Assembly: GCA_023410025.1 (NCBI GenBank)
Contig: JAEYQM010000054.1
Coordinates: 1 to 23,442 of the forward strand
DNA from: Bacillota bacterium
GTDB lineage: Bacteria > Bacillota_I > Bacilli_A > ML615J-28 > CAG-698
Length of the DNA: 23,442 nucleotides
Direction: 5' to 3'
In this document: positions 16,518 through 23,175 of the stretch, piece after piece
Numbering within the stretch: the first letter of the stretch is position 1
Layout: the number at the start of each line of letters is the position of its first letter
Translations under genes and position numbers: made by a program
The notes under the pieces: generated by a model
The model's input: only the letters and a program-made list of their open reading frames with translations
What the model was told of the DNA's origin: nothing
The model's database searches: none

Positions 16518-17600
16518 TTATTTATTTAATATCTTTTGTTCTTTCTTTTTCTTAACAACAAAAGTTAATGCTACACCAGAACCAATTAATACGCATACTG
16601 CAACTGTCCATGGGATCCATTTTGCTTGTGATGGAGTCTCATCTCCTGGAGTTATTGGATTATTTCCTGGAGTAGTACTTAATTCAGAAAATAAAGTTTT
16701 ATAAGCAATAGTTTTAACTGTTACATTTTTATTTGAATCTTCAACTTCATATCTTAAATAACTATATAATTCTTTTGGTTTTAATTGTAAACTAACTTCT
16801 CTATTTGATAGAGTATATGAATATTTTTGATCTGAGTAACCATATACACCAATAAATGGTAATACTTCACCTGATTCAGTAACAACCCATGATTGCATAT
16901 CAATATGATATTTCTTAGTCATATCATTAACCATTATCGAAACACTTGCTAGATAAGCTTCTTCATTTTTTGTTGCATAGAAATCTAAATCTACTTCCGT
17001 TTTGTTTGGATCAGCAGAAGAAGTAATATTATTAACTGAACTATATGTTACACCTTGAGGCATATCTAGCATAACATTCTCTAAGAATGTTGCTATTTTA
17101 GATTCACCATCTTTATTTTTATAATTAATCTTTATAAAGAATTGATCAGGAATATTCTCTTCGACTTCTGTTGTTGTCATTGTATATGTATGAGATATAG
17201 GTGTAGTACGATTTTCTTGCTCTGTAAAGTAATACATTTTCTTATTTTCTAAGAATGATGACATTTGAAATCTAATAATCTCTAATTTTGGATCTACGTT
17301 GTTTTCATTAAATCTTCCTTGCATTTTAGCTTGGACACTATATCTTAAACTCATATTACCATCATCATCAAATGTTCTAATCCCAACTAGTGTTATTTGT
17401 GGTGTAATTTCATCATTATAAACAACATGTTGGTAAGCAGGTACAACAATGAAATTTTTACTAGGAGTAATGATAACCACTAGTAATGTTAATAATAGCA
17501 TATAAGCTATAATTATAAACATGAATGATGATTTGTTTAATTTAATTACAAATTCATTAATTTTATTAACTTTTTTGCTGTTTTTATTTTTCATAACCAT
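16518..17600 (-). CDS. Bitopic membrane protein of unknown function next to oriC
   Basis: 360 residues, not recognised. A basic N-terminus is followed by a membrane segment (about 28-48, FMFIIIAYMLLLTLLVVII), a beta-rich extracytoplasmic domain of about 250 residues, a Pro/Thr-rich stalk (TTPGNNPITPGDETPS), a second membrane segment (WIPWTVAVCVLIGSGVALTFVV) and a basic tail KKKKEQKILNK. There is no enzymatic motif. The start is uncertain: the ATG at 17600 lies 19 nt after GGAGG. A small inverted repeat (GAGTT/AACTC) lies between them, and an ATT four codons upstream (17612) has ideal 7-nt spacing. It runs toward rpmH with no clear terminator between. A candidate promoter is TTGCAA (17677-17672), 17 bp, TAAACT (17654-17649). 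Confidence 0.75.
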   Translation of the reverse strand: MVMKNKNSKKVNKINEFVIKLNKSSFMFIIIAYMLLLTLLVVIITPSKNFIVVPAYQHVVYNDEITPQITLVGIRTFDDDGNMSLRYSVQAKMQGRFNENNVDPKLEIIRFQMSSFLENKKMYYFTEQENRTTPISHTYTMTTTEVEENIPDQFFIKINYKNKDGESKIATFLENVMLDMPQGVTYSSVNNITSSADPNKTEVDLDFYATKNEEAYLASVSIMVNDMTKKYHIDMQSWVVTESGEVLPFIGVYGYSDQKYSYTLSNREVSLQLKPKELYSYLRYEVEDSNKNVTVKTIAYKTLFSELSTTPGNNPITPGDETPSQAKWIPWTVAVCVLIGSGVALTFVVKKKKEQKILNK

Positions 17601-17722
17601 TACGAGTTTAATAACTCTTCCTCCATTTATACATCTAGTCTCTTATATAGTTTACAATATATTAGGCACTTTTGCAAGTCTTTTTTTTATTTACTCAGTA
17701 ATTTACTGTTTTTTTAGAAGAT

Positions 17723-17956
17723 TGTGGAAAACTTTTTAATAATCTATAGTAATATTATTACAACAATCCTTTATTTAACATTTTTTTATTGTTTTTTACA
17801 TTATTTTTAATTTTTTTCTTAAATTCTCTTTCTTATTATATATATTAAAAAAATAATACAATTTATTTAACATTTTTCCACATTTCCACTGTGGAAAAGA
17901 TGTTAATAACTTTTTTAATTATTTTAATAATTTTACACATGTTAATATGTGGATAA
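17723..17956. other. oriC: oriC, upstream DnaA-box cluster
   Basis: The 452-bp gap before dnaA holds five sequences matching TTWTNCACA on one strand or the other: TGTGGAAAA (17723-17731), TTTTCCACA (17874-17882), TGTGGAAAA (17890-17898), TTTTACACA (17931-17939) and TGTGGATAA (17948-17956). The pair at 17874-17898 faces inward around a near-box ATTTCCACT. The AT-rich stretch 17735-17870 could unwind. Placement between divergent rpmH-side genes and dnaA is the normal oriC context. Box identity is by consensus only. Confidence 0.85.
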
Positions 17957-18052
17957 CTTTTAATATATTTACAAAATAAAGACGAATTTTTAATTTTGCT
18001 ATTTATATTTAAGGTATTTTGTGGTATCATTGTAATAAGAGGTATTTTTATT

Positions 18053-19435
18053 ATGAAAATAGAAGAATGTAAAAAACTGCTGGATCAGACATTAGAAATA
18101 TTAGAGACAAAACTCAATCATGATGATTACTCTAACTTATTTTCTAACATAAATCAAGTTCATAAATTTGAAAATGATCATATTTTTGTTATAGTTCCTG
18201 ATGCACTTACAAAATATAAAATAGAGAAGTTTCATCTAAATAAAATGAATGAAATTTTATCTACATTAACAGAAAGTAACTATAGATATAAATTTATTAT
18301 AGAGGAAGATGCAAAAAAAGAATTAGAAAGTAAGGAAAATTTAATTTCTTCTGTAGATACTATATCTATTAATAAAAGTAAACGTAAATTAAGAAGTGAA
18401 TTTACCTTTGACAACTATGTAATAGGTGAAAGCAATAGGTTTGCATTTATTTCTGCTATGAAAGTTGCAGAATCTCCACACTCGATATTTAACCCATTAT
18501 ACATCTTCGGGGATGTTGGATTAGGTAAAACACATCTAATGATGGCTATAGGTCATTTTATCCTTGATAACAATGTTTCAGCAAACGTTGTATATACAAG
18601 TGCACAACAATTTACTGAAGATTACTTTCTTTCTACTTCAACAAAACGTGGCAAAGATAATATTGAAGAGTTTTATAATCGTTATAGATTTGCTGACGTA
18701 TTATTAGTAGACGATATTCAATTTTTAGAAGGTAAACTTGGTACTCAAGAAGAATTTTTTAAAGTTTTTGACTACTTACATGAAAATAACAAACAAATAG
18801 TTATTACTTCAGATAGAGTAGCTAATGATTTAAAATTAATGGCCAGATTAAAATCACGATTTAACTGGGGAATGATTGCTGATATTAAACATCCTGATAA
18901 AGATACACGTGTTAATATATTAAAAAGAAAACTTACTTTCTTAATTAATAACCCTAAAGATGTACCAATTGAGGTATTGGAGTTAATTGCAGATATGTTT
19001 CCTAATAATATACGTGATCTTGAAGGTGCAATTCGTAGATATATTACTTATTGCGTATCACTAGATATTCCGTTTACCCTTCAAAATGTATATGTTGCTT
19101 TATCTGGTATCTTACCAAACACTGTAAATATGCCTATTGTTAATAAAACTAAGGATATTGACAAGATAAAAGAAGTTGTATGTAGTTACTTTAGAGTTTC
19201 AATAGAGGATATTGTTTCTCCAAGTAGAAAAAATCAAATTGTTTATGCAAGAAATATTGCTATTTATATTATAAGAAAAAAATATAACACACCATTAAAG
19301 AAAATTGGCGAATATTTCGGTAAAAGGGATCATGCAACTATTGCACATGCTTATGATAAAATTAAACAGTCGGTTTTAAATGACCAACATATTAAAAATG
19401 ATATTGATTTTATCTTAAAAAAGCTGGATGAATGA
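18053..19435 (+). CDS. dnaA: Chromosomal replication initiator DnaA
   Basis: 460 residues. It binds DnaA boxes, oligomerises with ATP and opens oriC. Domain I (about 1-85) and a short Lys/Ser-rich linker precede the AAA+ domain with Walker A GDVGLGKT (153-160), Walker B VLLVDD (216-221), sensor I ITSDR (251-255), Arg finger in KSRF (Arg269) and sensor II Arg in IRDLEG (Arg321). Domain IV carries the DnaA-box-binding signature FGKRDHATIAHAYDKI; FGGRDH is commoner, so Gly to Lys here is a small departure. I chose the ATG at 18053 because AAGAGG lies 10 nt upstream and the protein then aligns with the family. The open frame extends 19 codons further up to 17996, but that segment is hydrophobic and atypical. 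It stops with TGA, showing the standard code. Confidence 0.97.
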   Translation: MKIEECKKLLDQTLEILETKLNHDDYSNLFSNINQVHKFENDHIFVIVPDALTKYKIEKFHLNKMNEILSTLTESNYRYKFIIEEDAKKELESKENLISSVDTISINKSKRKLRSEFTFDNYVIGESNRFAFISAMKVAESPHSIFNPLYIFGDVGLGKTHLMMAIGHFILDNNVSANVVYTSAQQFTEDYFLSTSTKRGKDNIEEFYNRYRFADVLLVDDIQFLEGKLGTQEEFFKVFDYLHENNKQIVITSDRVANDLKLMARLKSRFNWGMIADIKHPDKDTRVNILKRKLTFLINNPKDVPIEVLELIADMFPNNIRDLEGAIRRYITYCVSLDIPFTLQNVYVALSGILPNTVNMPIVNKTKDIDKIKEVVCSYFRVSIEDIVSPSRKNQIVYARNIAIYIIRKKYNTPLKKIGEYFGKRDHATIAHAYDKIKQSVLNDQHIKNDIDFILKKLDE

Positions 19436-19438
19436 AAG

Positions 19439-19472
19439 TTATCCACATTTCCACATTGCTAATAATAATAAT
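19439..19472 (+). other. Candidate oriC unwinding core: two DnaA boxes and a TAA-repeat between dnaA and dnaN
   Basis: A perfect box TTATCCACA (19439-19447) is followed head-to-tail by ATTTCCACA (19447-19455, one mismatch). After a few bases come four TAA triplets (19460-19471) and then AT-only sequence into the dnaN leader. This matches the B. subtilis dnaA-dnaN unwinding site, where boxes are followed by 3-nt-periodic DnaA-trios. Read 3' to 5' on the bottom strand the triplets are GAT, TAT, TAT, TAT: the central A is kept, the first base is off-consensus. The role is inferred. Confidence 0.6.
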
Positions 19473-19504
19473 TTTTATAAATATAAATTAAATAGGAGAG
19501 AAAA

Positions 19505-20629
19505 ATGAAATTTTCAGTAAACCGAGAACTTTTATTACAAAATTTAAATCATTCAATAAAAGCTCTATCAAATAAACCACAAATGCCAATCTTGACTGGT
19601 ATCAAAATTGAAGTTAATAAAGATCATATTAATTTTATTACTTCAAATGGTGAAATTTCTATTCTTTGTAGAATAGATTCATCAGAAAACCTAATTATTG
19701 AAGAAGAAGGAGTATTTACTGTACCTGGTAGATACTTTCAAGAAATTGCCAAACGTGTTGAGTCAAAAATGATAGATATTATATCATTTGAAGATAACAT
19801 TGTAAAAATATTAGCTGATAGAAGTAACTTTACACTTAATTTAATGGACCAAGAAAACTTCCCATTAATTTCATTTGATCAAACAGAAACATACATTAAC
19901 TTAGATGTAATTAATTTAAAGCAAATCATAAAGAAAACAACATTTGCTACATCACTATCTGAAGCAAGAATGGTACTAACAGGAGTATCATTTGCAACTA
20001 ATAATAACAAGTTAGAAGTTATTGCTACAGACAGTTTTAGGCTAGCAAAAAAATTTATGTTTTTTGATAATTTAAACACTCAAATTAATGTAATTATTCC
20101 AAGCAAAAGCCTTGATGAATTAAATAAAATTATTGATGATTCTACAGAGTCAGTTAATATGTATTTTTCTAAAACAAAAGCATTATTTAAGTACAAAAAT
20201 ATTTTATTTCAAACTAGATTAATTGAAGGTGTTTACCCTAACACTTCAAGCTTAATTCCTAATGATTTTTTAACTTCAATTCGCTTTAATAAACAAGAAT
20301 TAATTTCAACAATTGAACGTGCTTCGCTATTCTCTTCAACAGAAGCCTCAAACATTATTAAACTTAACTTAACAAACGAAAGAGTTGTTGAAATTTCTTC
20401 CATAACTAACGATATTGGTGGTGTTTTAGAAGAAATCTATCCATTACACTGTTCAAATGTTATTCCTTTTCAAATTGCCTTTAGTTCTAAGTATTTCTTA
20501 GATGCAATTCGTTCATTTGACTCTCCAGAAATTACAATTAACTTTACTGGAGAAATTAAACCATTCATAATTGTTGGAGAATATGATGTAAATCATATTC
20601 AACTTATCTTACCAATAAGAGTAGCATAA
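19505..20629 (+). CDS. dnaN: DNA polymerase III beta subunit (sliding clamp)
   Basis: 374 residues, normal length. It forms the dimeric ring clamp that tethers the replicative polymerase. The three-fold clamp architecture is visible: an N-terminal MKFSVNRELLLQNLNHSIKALSNKPQMPILTGI, the central TDSFRLAKK, and the C-terminal IQLILPIRVA ending, the usual clamp C-terminus (LPIR/LPVR). AGGAG lies upstream of the ATG at 19505. It follows dnaA by 69 bp, which also contain the candidate unwinding site. recF does not follow; the next gene is convergent parA. Confidence 0.97.
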   Translation: MKFSVNRELLLQNLNHSIKALSNKPQMPILTGIKIEVNKDHINFITSNGEISILCRIDSSENLIIEEEGVFTVPGRYFQEIAKRVESKMIDIISFEDNIVKILADRSNFTLNLMDQENFPLISFDQTETYINLDVINLKQIIKKTTFATSLSEARMVLTGVSFATNNNKLEVIATDSFRLAKKFMFFDNLNTQINVIIPSKSLDELNKIIDDSTESVNMYFSKTKALFKYKNILFQTRLIEGVYPNTSSLIPNDFLTSIRFNKQELISTIERASLFSSTEASNIIKLNLTNERVVEISSITNDIGGVLEEIYPLHCSNVIPFQIAFSSKYFLDAIRSFDSPEITINFTGEIKPFIIVGEYDVNHIQLILPIRVA

Positions 20630-20634
20630 GTTTA

Positions 20635-20650
20635 TACATATATACATAAA
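20635..20650 (+). repeat. TACATAWA doublet between dnaN and parA
   Basis: TACATATATACATAAA is two 8-bp half-sites in tandem. It is the same motif found in the array beyond the RHH gene, here on the other side of the RHH-parA operon and 6 bp after the dnaN stop. Confidence 0.7.
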
Positions 20651-20676
20651 AAAAAGCACGAAAGTGCTTTTTTTAT
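20648..20676. terminator. Bidirectional terminator between dnaN and parA
   Basis: Arms AAAAAAAGCAC and GTGCTTTTTTT with a GAAA tetraloop. It separates the convergent genes; the parA stop lies inside the T-rich arm. Confidence 0.9.
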
Positions 20677-21455
20677 ATTTCTATTTGATCAAATATTGCT
20701 TCTAGTTCAGCTTTTAGGGCATCCTTACCATTTTGATCATATGTTTGCATTTTAACATCGTCAAATGCACTGATTCCTTCTGCTTGAATGTTCTTAATAA
20801 CTGATCTTTCTTGTAATGCAGGTAATACTTTTGCATCAGGAGTAAATTCTTTAGCTTGTTCAAGTAATCTATCCAAAGAAACCTTAGGTGCACGTCTGTT
20901 CTTACTATATCCATTAGGGATAATGTACCTAATACCATCTAAATTAATCTCGTTATCAATGAAAAACTGAATTGTATTAAAGAATCCACCTAAACCTAGG
21001 CTATCAAGACCTACAACAATAATAATTGTGTCACTCATGTCAAGTAAAACCTCAGTTAATCTACTACTTGATGGTGGGAAGTCAATGAAAATGTAATCGA
21101 AGAATGTTTGATACTCTTCCATGATTTTTTTTATTATTTTTTCTTGATTTCTCTCAAGAGTTAGCTTCATTGACAGCTTGTCTGTATTCAAAGTTTTAAT
21201 CAAATACAAATTTTCTCTTGCTTCGATTAAAATATCTCCCATTTCAGCATGTCCAGCCATTAAAAACTCTAAATAATTGTCATTAACATCAAAAATTTTA
21301 TCTTCAACTCCGTATATTTTAAATATACTGTTTTGATCATCAACACTAAGTACTAAAACCTTCTTGCCTTTTTGTGCATAATAGTGCGCAAGGTAGCCAA
21401 TAAACGTTGTTTTACCAACTCCACCCTTTTTACAAAAAGTAGAAACAATAGCCAT
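20673..21455 (-). CDS. parA: ParA-type partition ATPase (small, lacks an N-terminal HTH)
   Basis: 260 residues. Deviant Walker A KKGGVGKTT (9-17) with signature Lys10 and Lys15, Walker A' SVDDQNS (Asp40), Walker B YIFIDFPPS (Asp125). There is no N-terminal helix-turn-helix, so it is the small type I b/Soj-like form. Such ATPases dimerise on ATP, bind DNA non-specifically and pull a centromere-bound partner. The ATG overlaps the stop of the RHH gene (TAATG), so the two are translationally coupled. The partner gene comes first, the reverse of the usual parA-parB order. Neighbouring motif arrays and position beside dnaN suggest origin segregation. MinD-like or other ParA-family roles are less likely given the coupled DNA-binding gene. 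Confidence 0.9.
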   Translation of the reverse strand: MAIVSTFCKKGGVGKTTFIGYLAHYYAQKGKKVLVLSVDDQNSIFKIYGVEDKIFDVNDNYLEFLMAGHAEMGDILIEARENLYLIKTLNTDKLSMKLTLERNQEKIIKKIMEEYQTFFDYIFIDFPPSSSRLTEVLLDMSDTIIIVVGLDSLGLGGFFNTIQFFIDNEINLDGIRYIIPNGYSKNRRAPKVSLDRLLEQAKEFTPDAKVLPALQERSVIKNIQAEGISAFDDVKMQTYDQNGKDALKAELEAIFDQIEI

Positions 21456-21667
21456 TAGTATCCCTCTCTTTCAAGTTTCTCTGCAACTGCTTCTTCAATG
21501 TAAGAAGAAACTTGAAGTCCCTTCATTGCTGAAGCAACTTTTAGTCTTTTTCTTAAATCTCTATCCATCGTAGCTGTGTATTTTTCTCTGTCGCTACTCA
21601 CAACCACCTTATTCAGTTTTGAAAGTGGGTTTTCTCGCTTCTTAAAGGGCGTATTATTCATACTCAT
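21455..21667 (-). CDS. Ribbon-helix-helix DNA-binding protein, candidate centromere-binding partner of ParA
   Basis: 70 residues. A basic, probably flexible N-terminus (1-27) is followed by a ribbon strand KYTATM (29-34), helix 1 RDLRKRLKVASAMK (about 36-49), Gly50 turn, and helix 2 SSYIEEAVAEKLERE (54-68). This is the layout of CopG/Arc/Omega/ParG-type proteins, which bind DNA as dimers through the ribbon and use a flexible N-tail to stimulate ParA. I chose the ATG at 21667 because GAGGAGG (21683-21677) lies 9 nt upstream. An in-frame ATG at 21715 lies upstream of that site, has no ribosome site, and would add a basic 16-residue segment. TAATG coupling to parA follows. The leader holds copies of the repeat motif, so autoregulation is likely. 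Confidence 0.85.
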   Translation of the reverse strand: MSMNNTPFKKRENPLSKLNKVVVSSDREKYTATMDRDLRKRLKVASAMKGLQVSSYIEEAVAEKLEREGY

Positions 21668-21690
21668 ACCAATTTTCCTCCTCTTTTTAC

Positions 21691-21708
21691 GATATTTTTT
21701 GAAATATC
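21691..21708 (-). promoter_or_regulatory. Small hairpin in the leader of the RHH-parA operon
   Basis: A perfect inverted repeat: arms GATATTT and AAATATC around a 4-nt loop, 7 bp upstream of the GAGGAGG site. It may be an mRNA hairpin or a protein site; no role is shown. Confidence 0.35.
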
Positions 21709-21710
21709 CA

Positions 21711-21734
21711 TACATATATACATAAATAAATAAA
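21711..21734 (-). promoter_or_regulatory. Candidate operator of the RHH-parA operon
   Basis: Three 8-bp units in a row: TACATATA, TACATAAA, TAAATAAA, 44-67 bp upstream of the RHH ATG. A -10-like TATATA on the minus strand falls inside. The motif is the one repeated in the downstream array, so the RHH protein could both repress its operon and mark the centromere. No confident -35 is seen. Confidence 0.5.
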
Positions 21735-22470
21735 ACAATAAAAACATATTTACATTTTTAAATATATAAATAAATACATAAATATGTATAAAACGTATTT
21801 TTTAGTTATTTTTGTGTTTTTTGACCCCTTTTATAGCTTTTCCAGAATGATCATGAAATACCAATTTGAATCAATAAACAAAACTAACTAACTAGAATCA
21901 AACTTTAAAATTAAAACTAAAAATCAGGATTAAATTTTAAGAGCAAAATTTCTTCTGTAATCAATTTTGATACAAAGTTGGTAAACTTATTAGGGGAGGG
22001 GGGTAAAATGCAAAATAAACGAAATTTTACAAACCTCCAAAACACCTATTTTTGACCTTTTTCAGACCCTTTTTGAGTCAAAACCATTCAAAAACACCCA
22101 ACAATACATATTTATGTATATACACATAAACATAAAAATGTATATAAATATTTAAGTTTTTATTCTTTTATGTATATACATACAAATTTTTAACATTTTT
22201 TGGAATTTATTTGTAATTTTTAAAAATCTGTTCAATAAAAAATCAAAAACCCATCAAAAAAATCCCAAAAAATCATATAAAAATTTGATCAATTATAATT
22301 ATACTTTTTTTTCTCTGTAAAATCAAGCCATAAGTATGTATTTATGTAAAAATTAAAAAAACCAAAAATTAAAAAAATGAAAAAAAGCAATTTTGCTTCA
22401 AAGATTAATAAAAAAAATTTTAGAAAGTATAAAATTAATTTAAAAATAAAAAAAGTTTTTAAAGTAAATA
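21735..22470. other. Gene-poor AT-rich region with dispersed TACATA/TATGTA palindromes
   Basis: No convincing gene. It contains TACATAAATATGTA (21775-21788), TACATATTTATGTA (22105-22118), a perfect TATGTATATACATA (22169-22182) and TATGTATTTATGTA (22335-22348). A less AT-biased island (21810-22085) holds three GACC(C)nTTTT-like tracts near 21823, 22054 and 22064, a G-rich run at 21993-22003 and a TTTTGAC/GTCAAAA inverted repeat (22050-22083). Much of the rest is homopolymeric A or T. Confidence 0.6.
22008..22055 (+). CDS. Possible 15-codon peptide ORF behind a G-rich ribosome-site-like run
   Basis: ATG at 22008 follows GGGGAGGGGGG by 4 nt and opens MQNKRNFTNLQNTYF before TGA. It may be a leader peptide, a gene remnant or chance. 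No promoter was recognised. Very tentative. Confidence 0.12.
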   Translation: MQNKRNFTNLQNTYF

Positions 22471-22601
22471 TACATAAATACATAAATCAATCATGCTTAC
22501 AAGATCTGTTTTAAAAATAACAAACATTAAATTATACGATTTATAAATAAATACATAAAAAAAATTGAAAAAAAATTATTTATAATACATAAATACATAA
22601 A
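22471..22601 (+). repeat. Detached repeat unit and doublets of the iteron-like array
   Basis: A full 73-bp unit starts at 22471 (doublet TACATAAATACATAAA, then TCAATCATGCTTAC and ATTATACGAT). It is followed by the degenerate doublet TAAATAAATACATAAA (22544-22559) and another perfect doublet (22586-22601). The unit matches those at 22798-23159 but is separated from them by about 200 bp. Confidence 0.8.
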
Positions 22602-22626
22602 AAAAATAGTTTATTTTGAGATAATA

Positions 22627-22741
22627 TACATAAATATGTATGAATATGCAAAAAAACATAAAAAAAGCTTATAAAAAAATATTTAAATTAACAATATTTG
22701 TAAAAAAATACAGATTAAATATTCTTATACATAAATATGTA
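22627..22741. repeat. Two TACATAAATATGTA palindromes between repeat blocks
   Basis: Identical 14-bp inverted repeats (arms TACATA/TATGTA, 2-bp centre) at 22627-22640 and 22728-22741. The first starts 41 bp after the doublet at 22586, close to the 42-bp step before it (22544 to 22586). Confidence 0.75.
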
Positions 22742-22797
22742 TAAAAAAATAATGTATTTATTTTTTTAGCAAAAAAAAAGCAAAAAAATATACTTTA

Positions 22798-23175
22798 TAC
22801 ATAAATACATAAAATTATCATGTTTACCAAAAGTTATTTGTGAAAAACAAACATTAAATTATACAATTTATACATAAATACATAAATCAATCATGTTTAC
22901 AAAGTTTTATTTGTAAAAACAAACGTAAAATTATACGATTTATACATAAATACATAAATTAATTATATTTACAAGGTCTGATTTGTAAAAACAAACAGTA
23001 AATTATACGATTTATACATAAATACATAAATCAATCATGTTTACAAAGTTTTATTTGTAAAAACAAACGTTAAAATATACGATTTATACATAAATACATA
23101 AATCAATCATGTTTAAAAGATCTAATTTAAAAATAACAAACATTAAATTATACTGTTTATACATAAATACATAAA
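22798..23175 (+). repeat. Five tandem 72-73 bp iteron-like repeats plus a terminal doublet
   Basis: Units start at 22798, 22871, 22943, 23015 and 23087, with a final doublet at 23160 (steps 73, 72, 72, 72, 73). Each begins with TACATAAATACATAAA. Then come a conserved block around ATCATGTTTAC, in three of the five an inverted pair TTTACAAA/TTTGTAAA, and an end block AAATTATACGATTTA. Units at 22871 and 23015 are almost identical; the others diverge mainly in the middle. The doublet is invariant in every unit. The size, spacing and invariant core suit a protein-bound array such as a partition centromere or replication iterons. Confidence 0.9.

Noticed and set aside
17996..18052. N-terminal extension of DnaA
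   Set aside because: The extra 19 residues are hydrophobic and unlike DnaA domain I; AAGAGG precedes the ATG at 18053.
21668..21715. Longer 86-residue form of the RHH protein
   Set aside because: The upstream ATG has no ribosome site and lies in the likely operator; GAGGAGG is placed for the ATG at 21667.
22289..22483. 64-codon open frame on the minus strand inside the array region
   Set aside because: Composition is Phe/Leu/Ile/Lys only, as any AT homopolymer gives. It has no ribosome site and overlaps repeat motifs.
22471..23175. CRISPR array
   Set aside because: The 72-bp units are similar along their whole length, so there are no unique spacers, and no cas gene is in the window.
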